Below are positions 46,394-55,009 of a stretch of 64,000 nucleotides of DNA, piece by piece; the first letter of the stretch is position 1; every line of letters begins with the position of its first letter. This DNA is from Leptospira vanthielii serovar Holland str. Waz Holland = ATCC 700522. GTDB taxonomy: Bacteria; Spirochaetota; Leptospiria; Leptospirales; Leptospiraceae. The stretch is from the NCBI RefSeq assembly GCF_000332455.1, contig NZ_AOGY02000024.1, forward strand, positions 124,001 through 188,000, in the 5' to 3' direction. Made by a program: the position numbers and the translations under genes. Under the pieces are notes generated by a model. It did no database searches. It was not told where the DNA came from and was given only the letters and a program-made list of their open reading frames with translations.

Positions 46394-47140
46394 ATGGATA
46401 AGTTTCATAAAAAAAACCCAATCGAACAAAAGAAACAAGCAGAACTCATCCAAAAGGATGAGTTCGCTGATTTTGAAGGTTCCAAAGCAGAACTCGTTTT
46501 TTTAAAGTTTACACATTTTTTAGCACGAAATCGTAAGTCTGTATTTATCAGTCTTGCTTCCGCTATTGTTGTGTTAGCTGTTATCATCGGATTTTTCGAA
46601 TACCGTGCGTATCTTTTTGAAAAAGAAACGGTGACACTGGAAGATTTGAAACTCACCCACCAAAAATCAAAAGTGGGACTTGATGTTCAAATCCAAAGTT
46701 TGGAAGCGTTTTTACAAAACCAAAGTACCGGTAAAATGGAACTTCGTGTTTGGAAAGATCTCTCTAAACTTTATGCGGAAAAAGGGGAATTCGGAAAAGC
46801 TGCCGGTTACCTGGAAGATGCTGCTAAAAAAATTGATACTCCCAAAGAAATCAAAGCCCTTTATTTTTACATTGCTGGCAACTACCGAGAACGGGAAAAA
46901 AATAACGCCAAGTCTTTAGAAAACTATAAGATTGCTGCGGCTGTGATCGAACCTGCAAGAGAACTGAATGGATTTAAGGCTTGGTCTTATTACCAAGCAG
47001 GCCGATTGTCTTACCTTAACGGGGATAAGACGGGTGCCAAACAGTATCTAGAAAAAGCAGTCAAACTAGACGTGGCCGAATCTGGGGAAGATGTAAAACT
47101 CCTTTCTAGTTATTTACTCCTCAAACTCGGGAAAAATTAA
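46394..47140 (+). CDS. Membrane-anchored TPR protein
   Basis: A 248-residue protein: a 60-residue cytoplasmic charged N-terminus, one membrane helix at about 50-72 (VFISLASAIVVLAVIIGFFEY), then TPR units from about residue 110 (LRVWKDLSKLYAEKGEFGKAAGYLEDAAKK, ALYFYIAGNYREREKNNAKSLENYKIAA, YYQAGRLSYLNGDKTGAKQYLEKAVKL). The layout resembles YfgM-type ancillary translocon/chaperone proteins, but sequence identity is not claimed. It starts five bases after rpsA. Confidence 0.8.
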   Translation: MDKFHKKNPIEQKKQAELIQKDEFADFEGSKAELVFLKFTHFLARNRKSVFISLASAIVVLAVIIGFFEYRAYLFEKETVTLEDLKLTHQKSKVGLDVQIQSLEAFLQNQSTGKMELRVWKDLSKLYAEKGEFGKAAGYLEDAAKKIDTPKEIKALYFYIAGNYREREKNNAKSLENYKIAAAVIEPARELNGFKAWSYYQAGRLSYLNGDKTGAKQYLEKAVKLDVAESGEDVKLLSSYLLLKLGKN

Positions 47141-47143
47141 CCT

Positions 47144-47758
47144 ATGTTGACTTTGGCTCTTCCGAAAGGTAGACTTGCCGAAGAAACTGCAGTTCTTTTG
47201 TTATCCAAAGGATGGCTAAGTTCTTTGCCATCCGAGGGTTCAAAGGAACTCACCTTTGTCTCCGAAGATAAACGCCTCCGCCTTTTATTTGTCAGATCCC
47301 AAGATGTTTGCACCTATGTGGAAGAAGCTGCAGCCGATGCCGGAATTGTAGGTTGGGATATCCTTCGTGAAGGGGGATTTGACCTGATTGCTCCCGTAGA
47401 TTTGAAACTGGGGGAGTGTCGACTCTCCCTTGCCTCATTCCCTGACTTTGATCTTTTTGCCAAACGTTCCAAAGTTCGTGTGGCTACCAAATACCCGAAT
47501 CTAACCCGTGAATATTTTTTCCAAAAAGGGATTTCTTGCGAGATTATCAAACTCTATGGTTCGATTGAACTGGCACCCATTGTGGGTCTTTCGGATTGCA
47601 TCGTGGACTTAGTTTCTACTGGTGGGACCTTAAAAGCCAATGGACTGAAGGAATTTGAGTCCATTTTATACAGTACAGCCCGTTTGGTATGCAATCGCTC
47701 CGCTTTTTATCACAAACACAGCGAATTACGGTCTCTTATCGAGAGCCTAGAAAATTAA
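47144..47758 (+). CDS. hisG: ATP phosphoribosyltransferase, short form
   Basis: First enzyme of histidine synthesis, 204 residues: [13 protein letters not shown] at the start, [26 protein letters not shown] and [30 protein letters not shown], the PRPP-binding end. The C-terminal regulatory domain of the long form is absent, so activity should need a HisZ partner, which is not in the window. Starts three bases after the TPR gene. Confidence 0.95.
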   Translation: MLTLALPKGRLAEETAVLLLSKGWLSSLPSEGSKELTFVSEDKRLRLLFVRSQDVCTYVEEAAADAGIVGWDILREGGFDLIAPVDLKLGECRLSLASFPDFDLFAKRSKVRVATKYPNLTREYFFQKGISCEIIKLYGSIELAPIVGLSDCIVDLVSTGGTLKANGLKEFESILYSTARLVCNRSAFYHKHSELRSLIESLEN

Positions 47759-47803
47759 AATATTGTTTTCACATTCGTTTTCCAAAACATAGTAAAAACC
47801 AGT

Positions 47804-47825
47804 TATAATTCCATAGAGGATAGCC
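47804..47825 (+). promoter_or_regulatory. Candidate promoter and ribosome site for rpmF-plsX-fabG
   Basis: A perfect TATAAT at 47804-47809 in a 67-base gap; the -35 region (about 47779-47785, TTTCCA-like) is weak. The -10 lies only about 10 bases before the start of transcription possible for the rpmF leader, with GAGGA immediately upstream of the rpmF ATG at 47826. Confidence 0.45.
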
Positions 47826-48026
47826 ATGGCAGTCCCAAAGAGACGTAAATCAAAATCGAAAGTTAGAACGAAAAGAGCCCATCACGCGATAGGCAAACCT
47901 AACTTAAACCCGTGTTCCAATTGTGGTTCATTTGTTCTGTCCCACCGTGTTTGCCCTTATTGCGGTTTTTATAAGGGAAAACTCGTAGTCGCTCAAAAAG
48001 TTAAAAAAACGACCGAAGATAACTAA
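47826..48026 (+). CDS. rpmF: 50S ribosomal protein L32
   Basis: A 66-residue basic protein: [20 protein letters not shown] then a zinc ribbon CSNCGSF and CPYCGFYKG (two CxxC pairs). The rpmF-plsX neighbourhood is widely conserved. Ends five bases before plsX. Confidence 0.97.
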   Translation: MAVPKRRKSKSKVRTKRAHHAIGKPNLNPCSNCGSFVLSHRVCPYCGFYKGKLVVAQKVKKTTEDN

Positions 48027-48031
48027 CCGTT

Positions 48032-49054
48032 ATGTGGGTCGCCGTGGACGCGATGAGCGGAGATTACGGCCCTGAAGGTATCGTCGAGGGCGCAGTGATG
48101 GCAGTACGAGAATTCGGACTGTCGGTTTCGCTCGTCGGCGACGAACAAGAGTTACTCGATATCCTGTTAAAATTTGATTATGACACAGAGAAAATCCGTG
48201 TCATTCATTCTACTGAAATCATCGGTATGAATGATTCTCCTTCGATAGCAGTCCGCGCTATGGAGGATTCTTCCGTAGTCAAAGCAGTTCGTTTAGTAGC
48301 AGATAAAGAATGTATCGGTGTGTTTTCTCCGGGAAACACAGGTGCTACTATGGCCGCCGCATTATTACACCTTGGTCGTCTGCCAGGCGTTCTGCGACCT
48401 CCCATTGCTGCGCATATTCCACGAGAGGAAGGACCACCTGTGCTTCTGTTAGATGCCGGTGCCAATGTTGATTGCAAACCCGAATACCTAGCACAGTTTG
48501 CTTTGATGGGTGAAATTTATGCCCGCGAACTTTTTGGAATCCAAAACCCAAAAGTCGGAATCCTCTCCAATGGGGAAGAAGACAAAAAGGGAAATACCGT
48601 TTCTATTAAAACCTTTGATCTCTTAAAAAAAATCCCTTTCAACTTTGTTGGAAACGTAGAAGGCCGCGATCTTTATGGTGGCGGCCGAGAAGTGGACGTT
48701 GTTGTATGTGATGGTTTTATCGGGAACATTGTTCTTAAAGCAACAGAAGGACTTGCAAAATCCATATTCAATGTTTTAAAGAATTCTATCAGACATTCAA
48801 GCCTTGCAAAAACCGGTGCTTTACTTTTAAAATCAACCTTTACGGCTGCGAAAAAACGTTTAGACTATGCGGAATATGGCGGTGCCCTTCTTCTTGGTGT
48901 AGAAGGGATTTGTATGATTGGTCATGGTTCTTCTAATGCATTGGCAGTGAAAAATGCCGTTCGGGTCATTGCCGAGTGCGCCAAACACGGAATCAACGAT
49001 CGGATTCGAACAAGACTTAGCGAATATAAAACTCTTTTGAGTGATTCAGTTTAA
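48032..49054 (+). CDS. plsX: Phosphate acyltransferase
   Basis: Converts acyl-ACP to acyl-phosphate for phospholipid synthesis, 340 residues. Motifs: [13 protein letters not shown] at the start, [61 protein letters not shown] and [14 protein letters not shown]; the last segment [14 protein letters not shown]. Peripheral membrane enzyme. Confidence 0.96.
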   Translation: MWVAVDAMSGDYGPEGIVEGAVMAVREFGLSVSLVGDEQELLDILLKFDYDTEKIRVIHSTEIIGMNDSPSIAVRAMEDSSVVKAVRLVADKECIGVFSPGNTGATMAAALLHLGRLPGVLRPPIAAHIPREEGPPVLLLDAGANVDCKPEYLAQFALMGEIYARELFGIQNPKVGILSNGEEDKKGNTVSIKTFDLLKKIPFNFVGNVEGRDLYGGGREVDVVVCDGFIGNIVLKATEGLAKSIFNVLKNSIRHSSLAKTGALLLKSTFTAAKKRLDYAEYGGALLLGVEGICMIGHGSSNALAVKNAVRVIAECAKHGINDRIRTRLSEYKTLLSDSV

Positions 49055-49130
49055 ACATAAATAGGATTCATTTAGATTCATTTCATTTAGAAAATATTTT
49101 AGGAATTAGGAAAGAAGAGGAAAAAACCAA

Positions 49131-49892
49131 ATGATTAGTTTATCAGGAAAAACAGCCATCGTAACAGGTGGAGCAAGAGGAATTGGAAAGGCAACTTGTT
49201 TGAAACTTGCTTCTCTTGGAGCCAACATCGTTGTAGCAGATATGAACCCAGAAGCAACGAGTGCTACTGCGGAAGAATTAAAATCCAAAGGTTACAAAGC
49301 AATTGCTGTAGTGGCGAATGTTTCTGTTGAAGAAGATGCACAAAAACTAATTGATGCGGCAAAAAAAGAATTTGGAACTGTAGACATCCTCGTGAATAAC
49401 GCAGGGATTACTCGTGATACTCTCCTTATGAGAATGAAAAAAGAGCAGTGGGATGCAGTGATTGCAGTAAACCTTACTGGAACATACCTCTGTACACAAG
49501 CAGCAATCAAAGTGATGATGAAACAAGAAAATGGTGGATCAATCATCAATCTTTCCTCTATTTCCGGTGAAAACGGAAACATTGGACAAACAAATTACTC
49601 TGCATCCAAAGCAGGGGTCATTGGTTTTACAAAGGCTGTGGCTCTTGAGATGGCTTCTAGAAAGGTACGTTGTAATGCGATCGCTCCAGGTTTTATTGCT
49701 ACTGAAATGACAGAAGCAATCCCTGAAAATATCAGACATGGTATGGTGCAAGCAATCCCACTCAAACGTGCGGGTCTTCCTGAAGACATCGCCAACGGAA
49801 TTGCCTTCCTTGCCTCTGATGCATCTTCCTTTATCACTGGACATGTTTTAGATATCAATGGTGGTGGATTTTTGCCAGGTGGCGGTCACTAA
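49131..49892 (+). CDS. fabG: 3-oxoacyl-ACP reductase
   Basis: Short-chain dehydrogenase of 253 residues: GGARGIGKAT (NADP loop), LVNNAGITRDTLLM, active-site Ser in LSSISGENGN and YSASKAG (Tyr and Lys), then the IAPGFIATEMTEAIP loop and DASSFITGHVLDINGG at the end. FabG rather than a general SDR is favoured by the RDTLLMRM loop and its place after plsX and near acpP. A terminator follows at 49975-50018. Confidence 0.93.
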   Translation: MISLSGKTAIVTGGARGIGKATCLKLASLGANIVVADMNPEATSATAEELKSKGYKAIAVVANVSVEEDAQKLIDAAKKEFGTVDILVNNAGITRDTLLMRMKKEQWDAVIAVNLTGTYLCTQAAIKVMMKQENGGSIINLSSISGENGNIGQTNYSASKAGVIGFTKAVALEMASRKVRCNAIAPGFIATEMTEAIPENIRHGMVQAIPLKRAGLPEDIANGIAFLASDASSFITGHVLDINGGGFLPGGGH

Positions 49893-49909
49893 GATTTTAA
49901 AATAGAATT

Positions 49910-49971
49910 CATTACTAACAATTAGTAATGATATACTAAATAATAAACAATAACGATTGATTGTTATTGTT
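49910..49971. repeat. Two AT-rich inverted repeats after fabG
   Basis: CATTACTAA (49910-49918) / TTAGTAATG (49922-49930) with a 3-base loop, and AACAATAAC (49946-49954) / GTTATTGTT (49963-49971) with an 8-base loop. Both have perfect 9-base arms. They sit between fabG and its terminator. Their role is unknown; they could slow transcript decay or be binding sites. Confidence 0.5.
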
Positions 49972-49974
49972 CTG

Positions 49975-50018
49975 TCCCCTCCCGATCGGATGTAAAACCG
50001 TTTTCGAGGGGATTTTTT
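49975..50018 (+). terminator. Intrinsic terminator of the rpmF-plsX-fabG transcript
   Basis: TCCCCTC (49975-49981) pairs with GAGGGGA (50006-50012), followed by six T residues. It overlaps the end of the convergent PII-like gene at 50017. Confidence 0.75.
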
Positions 50019-51141
50019 ATTTGTTTCGATTTTGTTTCGATTGGTATGAAAAGGCTCGAGGGATTTCCATTGTGTAAGCAATCCCTTCCGTCTCTTCCCC
50101 AAAAAAACCAATGCCCTCTAATACAGAGATAACTTCTGGAAGATTTTTTTTGGGAATGAGAAGGTTTGCCACCTCTCTTGCTGGCGTAAATGCATTCAGT
50201 TCACTTTGTGAATGCATAAGTTTATTTAGAGATATTGTGGAGCTAGAAACTCCGACCTTTCGTAAACTAACAAGTGCAGATTCGATGGATTCCTCCTTAC
50301 AATTTAGAACAACATTGACTCCTTCGAAATAATTTCTTTGGCGTGTGGATTGCCTAAATTGGTTGGATTTTTTTCTCCAGTCCATATTCCCGTATAACTG
50401 ATCCAATGCGGAGATGATTTGGTCCATACTAGCAGCTTGTTTTGGTCCTTCTAAACTGACCTTGGTATTGAGTAATCCACGTCCCATAGGGAATTCAAAA
50501 ATAAATCCTCTACCTGGAAGGTCGAGTCTTCCTACCTCAATGATAAAGTCCATCGCATGTTCTGCGTCAGACGAGTGAACAACGATTTTTAAGATTTCTT
50601 TTTCTTTGGGAATGGTGATTCTTAATAATCCCAACTTATCACGTAAACCTGTCCCTGTTCCATAACTAATGGTAGGAACTGCCACTCCATTTTGTAAAAT
50701 CAAACGAGCAATGGATTCTGCTGATCCACGCGGAAGGATACAAAAAATTCCAGTGAGACCCGAAAACCCAATGGCTTTATTTTTTTCTTCTGTTGTAAAG
50801 ATGTAGTCGGTAGGAACAGGACTGTGTAAGTCAATTGTCTCTGAATACACACTTCCATGTCCTGGAACATTTAATTCCGCTGCATCTCGAAATAGTGTGA
50901 GTAAAAAGTTTTCAGCTATTGGTTCGCAAGAAACTTCAAAGATGGTAACTGGTGTATCAATAATAGAATGGTTTTGGTAAAAGTCGAATAACAACCAACC
51001 TCGTTTTGCAAGGACTGGATACCTTCCCTGTTCCATAGAGAAATAATGAATTTTATTTCTTTTTAAAGCAGAAACAACAAGATCTGTTAGGTCTCTGTGA
51101 ATAATTGCGGTGATTCTAATGGCTTTTCGTTTAGAATTCAT
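50017..51141 (-). CDS. Triple-module PII-like regulatory protein
   Basis: A 374-residue soluble protein that appears to consist of three PII-like ferredoxin folds: residues about 8-115 (starts IRITAIIHRDLTDLVVSAL, ends in VPGHGSVYSE), 128-230 (GIFCILPRGSAESIARLIL, ends in LPGRGFIFEF) and 270-365 (VNVVLNCKEESIESALVSL, ends in GEETEGIAYTM). Each ends in the G-x-G-x-I strand where PII proteins bind nucleotide. The T-loop lengths differ and no PII uridylylation tyrosine motif is obvious. Its ATG follows the stop of the DUF1538 gene by one base, so it probably regulates or senses for that membrane protein. Confidence 0.8.
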   Translation of the reverse strand: MNSKRKAIRITAIIHRDLTDLVVSALKRNKIHYFSMEQGRYPVLAKRGWLLFDFYQNHSIIDTPVTIFEVSCEPIAENFLLTLFRDAAELNVPGHGSVYSETIDLHSPVPTDYIFTTEEKNKAIGFSGLTGIFCILPRGSAESIARLILQNGVAVPTISYGTGTGLRDKLGLLRITIPKEKEILKIVVHSSDAEHAMDFIIEVGRLDLPGRGFIFEFPMGRGLLNTKVSLEGPKQAASMDQIISALDQLYGNMDWRKKSNQFRQSTRQRNYFEGVNVVLNCKEESIESALVSLRKVGVSSSTISLNKLMHSQSELNAFTPAREVANLLIPKKNLPEVISVLEGIGFFGEETEGIAYTMEIPRAFSYQSKQNRNK

Positions 51142-51142
51142 T

Positions 51143-53047
51143 TTATTTCTCTTTTAGTTCCGAATCACGTAATGAAAGTTTGCGGGATTTTTCGACGATC
51201 ATCCCCATAAGAAGAACGGATAAAATAGGGAAGGCGGAAGCTGCGGCAAGAACTCCGAACCCATCCACCGTACCCATTTGGTTTCCGATCCCAAGTCCCA
51301 TGGCGATGATGAGTGGAACTGTTATGGGACCTGTGGTCACTCCCGCACTATCCCAAGCAATATCGATAAACTCGGATTTGCTGAAAGTATTTAAAATAAG
51401 AAGGAAGAGATAAACTGGAACGATGATCCAAACAAGTGGGATCTCAAGTAGAATCTTTAACATTCCTAGAAGTGTGCCTAAACCCACCCCTATGGCGACA
51501 GATTGGATTAATAGGGATTTACGAAAGGTTCCAACCGTTGTTTCTTCGACTGCATTCCCAAGAGCAGATAATGCTGGTTCTGCGAGAGTAGCACTATATC
51601 CTAAAAAGAAAGCAAAAACTAAAACAACTAAGTAACCAAGCAAATTGTCTTCCTTCCCAAAGATGGGTCCATGGATGGGAACATATTCATACACCTTACT
51701 TTTTGGATTCCAGTTTTCTTCGTGATAAGGAATTCCTGTATAGGATTTCCGTTCTTTAAGATAAAAGAATTTTTCTTCTTTTCCTTCTTCGTTGACTGCC
51801 TTCAATACAGACTTGGGGTTGAAGTTTGGGATAAATTTTGTAGAGTCTACAAGTTCAATGGAACGAAATGTAGAGGGAAGTTTTCCTCCCACTTGGTCTC
51901 CTAGTTTGTTCAGTCCAAAAATAATTCCAAAGTTAAAGATGGAAAGCCCAATGACAGAAAATCCTATTCCTAAAAAAACTTCTTCGGGATAAGGAATTTT
52001 TTCTCTGATAATAAAAGTCAAAAATAAAAGTAGAAAAATAGAAATGGGAAGGATGGCTCGCATCGCCATCTGTAAAGCATCTACGATATTATCTTTTGCT
52101 TTTTGATAAATTTCTTTGGGATTGGTAGCGAGTGTTAAGGAAGGTTTTTTTGTAAGAGGAATTTTATGAGAATCGCCAAGTAGGAGTTTTGCTTGCTCCA
52201 ATGTAATTCCTTGTTTGAAAAAAATCTCTTCCGGCATGGGTTTTGGTAATTTTTCAGAAAAATACATTCCCACAAGAAATACAGAAAGGATTGGAAATAG
52301 GGAAGCGAGTGTCACAACTCCATAAGCACTACTTTGTTCATTTTTTTCAGCAACTTTGGAGATCCCGATCCCTAAAGCCACAACAAGTGGAACGGTTACA
52401 GGTCCCGTTGTCACAGCCCCTGAATCCCAAGCAAGACCAGATATGAATTTTAAATTCTCATCGAAGTACGCATATATACTCACACCTAACAATATGAATA
52501 TGGTAGGAACAAGAATTCTCATCAAAGAAAATCCAAATAAAAACCGCAACATCCCAAAAACTACAGAAACGCCGACTCCGATGGCTATAGATAGATAAAG
52601 ATAGTGAGAACCTTCATTGAGTAAAAAGTAAAGTAGGGGTGCATCCCAAGGAGCTACTTTGCTACCACAGGCTCTCAGTATGGAAATGGCAGGTTCGGCT
52701 AAGGTGGCCCCCACCCCAATGAGAACGGAAAATACAATGATACTGAAGAGGCCTAACTTTTGCGGCAATCGAAGCCCTAAGGCTTCACCCAAGGGCATAA
52801 GTCCAAGAAGTAATCCCTCCAAAAAAAAGGTAAGCCCAAGGACAACGGCAGAAATTCCAAAGGTAATGAGTCCCGCTTCTTTGATAGGAATTCGTAAAAC
52901 AAATAATTGAAAGAGTGCAAGGTATAAGACAATCCAAATGACGGCTTTGATCTGGCCCCAAAGTTTTTTCTGAAAGTAAGGTAATATTAGGGTAATTGTT
53001 TCTCGAAATCCAATGTGAATGGACTCTTCTTTTTCATTCCTTGCCAT
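51143..53047 (-). CDS. Tandem DUF1538 membrane protein
   Basis: A 634-residue protein with about 12 membrane helices in two repeated halves. Each half holds a TLAEPAxSxL segment and an AWDSxxVTTGPxTVPL(V/I) segment: the first near residues 110-125 and 205-230, the second near 480-495 and 565-590. That is the DUF1538 pattern; many relatives consist of one half, so this is a fusion of two. The inverted glycine/threonine-rich segments look like a transport pore. It is translationally linked to a triple PII-like gene, and PII-family proteins commonly gate transporters, so a regulated transporter is likely; the substrate is unknown. Confidence 0.85.
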   Translation of the reverse strand: MARNEKEESIHIGFRETITLILPYFQKKLWGQIKAVIWIVLYLALFQLFVLRIPIKEAGLITFGISAVVLGLTFFLEGLLLGLMPLGEALGLRLPQKLGLFSIIVFSVLIGVGATLAEPAISILRACGSKVAPWDAPLLYFLLNEGSHYLYLSIAIGVGVSVVFGMLRFLFGFSLMRILVPTIFILLGVSIYAYFDENLKFISGLAWDSGAVTTGPVTVPLVVALGIGISKVAEKNEQSSAYGVVTLASLFPILSVFLVGMYFSEKLPKPMPEEIFFKQGITLEQAKLLLGDSHKIPLTKKPSLTLATNPKEIYQKAKDNIVDALQMAMRAILPISIFLLLFLTFIIREKIPYPEEVFLGIGFSVIGLSIFNFGIIFGLNKLGDQVGGKLPSTFRSIELVDSTKFIPNFNPKSVLKAVNEEGKEEKFFYLKERKSYTGIPYHEENWNPKSKVYEYVPIHGPIFGKEDNLLGYLVVLVFAFFLGYSATLAEPALSALGNAVEETTVGTFRKSLLIQSVAIGVGLGTLLGMLKILLEIPLVWIIVPVYLFLLILNTFSKSEFIDIAWDSAGVTTGPITVPLIIAMGLGIGNQMGTVDGFGVLAAASAFPILSVLLMGMIVEKSRKLSLRDSELKEK

Positions 53048-53100
53048 ATAGACAAACTGAATGGGAAAAACTTTTTTGCAAAGGGATTTTCAGAAAGAAT

Positions 53101-53124
53101 GTCTCCCGGCGGATACCGGGAGAC
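53101..53124 (-). terminator. GC-rich hairpin after the lipoprotein gene
   Basis: GTCTCCCGG (53101-53109) / CCGGGAGAC (53116-53124), 9-base perfect arms, loop CGGATA. It stands 25 bases after the lipoprotein stop (minus strand). The following minus-strand bases (ATTCTTTCTG) are only partly T-rich, so termination may be incomplete and could let transcription continue into the DUF1538 gene. Confidence 0.5.
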
Positions 53125-53148
53125 GAAGTGGGCAAACTGGGAAAGAGA

Positions 53149-53614
53149 TTAGTATTTATAAGCCTTATCTTCTTGAATGAATTTTTTTGTAGTGGTTGCC
53201 GTAAGATTCACAGTGGGACGAACAACATGTGTTGGTTCATTGTACCAAAGGAAGTTTGATATACTTGCTGGATTCACAACAAGGGCATTTCTTGGCACAT
53301 TTAGTCCCTGTGCTGTCCCATCATACTGAGCCGCAGGTCTTGCGTCGATAATCTGTTGTTTGGTGGTAAGTCCCCAGAGATTTGCAGGATAAGCGCCGGC
53401 TGTAATTCCATTTCCTGTTCCTACGGTAAAAACAACTAAGTCTTTAGAAAGATTGATTCCAGATGAGGTTCCCTGTGATATGACTTGGTTTGTTGGCAGC
53501 CAAAAAAAGTAAAGCAGCCAGTAAAGTATTGTTGTCTTCTTTCTTATCGACGCAAGAAACCGAGAAAGAAAGTCGGAGGAAAGCGGTTAGTGTTCGGGTC
53601 CATTTATGAATCAT
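53149..53614 (-). pseudogene. Frameshifted lipoprotein gene
   Basis: From an ATG at 53614, with AAAGGAAG upstream, the complement encodes a lipoprotein signal ending in FSVSC and an acidic DKKEDNN tether, then a hydrophobic segment, and stops after about 55 residues. The +1 frame is open across the join and runs on to 53149 with coherent protein sequence (INLSKDLVVFTVGTGNG, then LNVPRNALVVNPASISNF, then TATTTKKFIQEDKAYKY). The shift maps at or near a seven-T homopolymer (plus-strand A7 at 53502-53508); loss of one base would join them. Either a pseudogene, a phase-variable gene or a sequencing error. Family not recognised. Confidence 0.7.
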
Positions 53615-53993
53615 GGTGTTCTTCCTTTAAAAATGTTCTTAGAATTGATTTCGTAAGGAAGGGTTGGTTATAAAAGCATGTTCTGTTATAGCAGAATTTA
53701 AATCTGTTAAAATAGAGCAAACGATCGGAATTCCGTCCAGAATTTTGGAATTCTCAGGGGGATCGTTCGCTTCTCGCCATTTTTTTTAGCAAAACGTCCC
53801 CAATTGACCTTGTGTAATTTGCGTTAGGTGATGTTAGAATGATGTCAAAGGTTTCAAGAGGAAAATAATCTATTTAGACTTGCCAAAAATTCCGACAATT
53901 TCATTTTAAAAAAACGCTAGGCGTACATATATACCTAGCGGAAAACGATTTAACACTTGCCCCACTGATTAACAGTGGCCTGGAGGATATAAA
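53615..53993. other. Divergent intergenic region: lipoprotein promoter side and acpP leader
   Basis: No gene is seen in these 379 bases. It holds a near-palindrome TTCTGTTATAGCAGAA (53681-53696) that may be an operator, a long imperfect stem GCAAACGATC (53717-53726) / GATCGTTCGC (53761-53770) followed by eight T residues at 53780-53787 (a + strand terminator with no upstream + gene), the acpP -35 candidate TTGCCA at 53880-53885, and the acpP leader hairpins. Confidence 0.5.
53915..53986 (+). promoter_or_regulatory. acpP leader with two hairpins and a strong ribosome site
   Basis: Hairpin 1: CGCTAGG (53915-53921) / CCTAGCG (53934-53940). Hairpin 2: CCACTG (53962-53967) / CAGTGG (53973-53978), immediately followed by TGGAGG, the ribosome site of acpP. 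Both have perfect arms. A structured leader may stabilise or tune this highly expressed message. Confidence 0.5.
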
Positions 53994-54227
53994 ATGGCAG
54001 ATTTCGAAAAAATTAAGTCAATCATCGTAGAACAACTTGGTGTTGATGAATCAGAAGTTACACCTGAAGCTCACTTCATCAATGATCTTGGTGCTGACTC
54101 TCTTGATACAGTTGAACTAGTTATGGCTCTTGAAGAAGAGTTTGGTGTGGAGATTTCTGATGAAGACGCAGAAAAAATCCAAACCGTAGGCGATGTAATT
54201 AAATTCATCGATAAACTTAAGGGGTAA
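53994..54227 (+). CDS. acpP: Acyl carrier protein
   Basis: A 77-residue acidic four-helix protein. The phosphopantetheine serine is in [18 protein letters not shown] (DSL motif). FIDKLKG ends it. It carries growing fatty acids, and the fabG product at 49131 acts on it. Strong GGAGG site. Followed by rnc as in many bacteria. Confidence 0.98.
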   Translation: MADFEKIKSIIVEQLGVDESEVTPEAHFINDLGADSLDTVELVMALEEEFGVEISDEDAEKIQTVGDVIKFIDKLKG

Positions 54228-54242
54228 TTCCCAATCCAAAAA

Positions 54243-54269
54243 CCGGGTTCCTTGAATAGAGGAACCCGG
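54243..54269 (+). terminator. GC-rich hairpin between acpP and rnc
   Basis: CCGGGTTCC (54243-54251) / GGAACCCGG (54261-54269), 9-base perfect arms, loop of nine. It is followed only by ATCTTTG, so it is a weak terminator or an RNA-processing site. The rnc start is 12 bases further on. Confidence 0.6.
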
Positions 54270-54280
54270 ATCTTTGTACC

Positions 54281-55009
54281 TTGCCGAACTCGATTCGTAT
54301 CAAACTTCCCCCCGAAAGAATTTCCTCTCTCAAAGAACTTCAATCCCTTACAAAAACACAGTTTAAGGATATATCCCTTCTCCACCTAGCATTTGTTCAT
54401 AGATCATTCGCAAACGAAGACTCGGATCGTTATCTTTCTGATAATGAACGATTAGAATTTTTGGGAGACTCCGTTCTTGGTATCCTCGCGGCCGAATTTT
54501 TATACAGGTCCCTTCCGAAAGGAAAAGAAGGAAAACTAGCCAAACTCAAAAGTAAAATGGTTTCGGCCCCTGCCATTGCGAAACTCGCTAGATCCTATAG
54601 ATTCCCTGAATTTTTACTTCTAGGTAGGGGGGAGAGAGAAAAGGGGGAATCCAATACCAATCTCCAAGCAGATAGCTTTGAGGCCTTTCTAGGGGCTCTG
54701 TATCTTGACCAGGGTCTTGAGAGTTGTCGGAAATTTCTCACTCCTCACTTTCAGGTGATGGAAAAGGGTGTGGATGATGCGGAAGAGACAAAAGATTATA
54801 AAACCATTTTGCAGGAATTTTGCCAAAAGAAATGGAAAAAAATACCAGAGTATTCCGTTATGAAAGAAGAGGGTCCTGACCACGACAAAGAGTTCCTTGT
54901 TTCTGTTCTTTGCGAAAATCATTTCCAAACCAGCGGAGATGGAAAGAACAAACGTCGGGCAGAACAGATGGCAGCCAAGGCAGCTCTCCGCTTTTTAAAA
55001 ATACTATGA
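54281..55009 (+). CDS. rnc: Ribonuclease III
   Basis: A 242-residue double-strand RNA endonuclease. Catalytic domain: HLAFVHRSFANE, NERLEFLGDSVLGILAAEFLY (signature with the metal-binding Glu and Asp), QADSFEAFLGALYLDQG (second metal pair). Double-stranded RNA-binding domain at about 165-240: DYKTILQEFCQKKWKKIPEYSV and RRAEQMAAKAALRFLKIL. The start is TTG at 54281, with a hairpin just before it. Its TGA overlaps the next ATG. Confidence 0.95.
   Translation: MPNSIRIKLPPERISSLKELQSLTKTQFKDISLLHLAFVHRSFANEDSDRYLSDNERLEFLGDSVLGILAAEFLYRSLPKGKEGKLAKLKSKMVSAPAIAKLARSYRFPEFLLLGRGEREKGESNTNLQADSFEAFLGALYLDQGLESCRKFLTPHFQVMEKGVDDAEETKDYKTILQEFCQKKWKKIPEYSVMKEEGPDHDKEFLVSVLCENHFQTSGDGKNKRRAEQMAAKAALRFLKIL

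Noticed and set aside
50017..51141. Classical PII (GlnB/GlnK) of nitrogen control.
   Set aside because: Three modules in one chain, no conserved T-loop tyrosine region and no amtB or glnA neighbour; called PII-like only.
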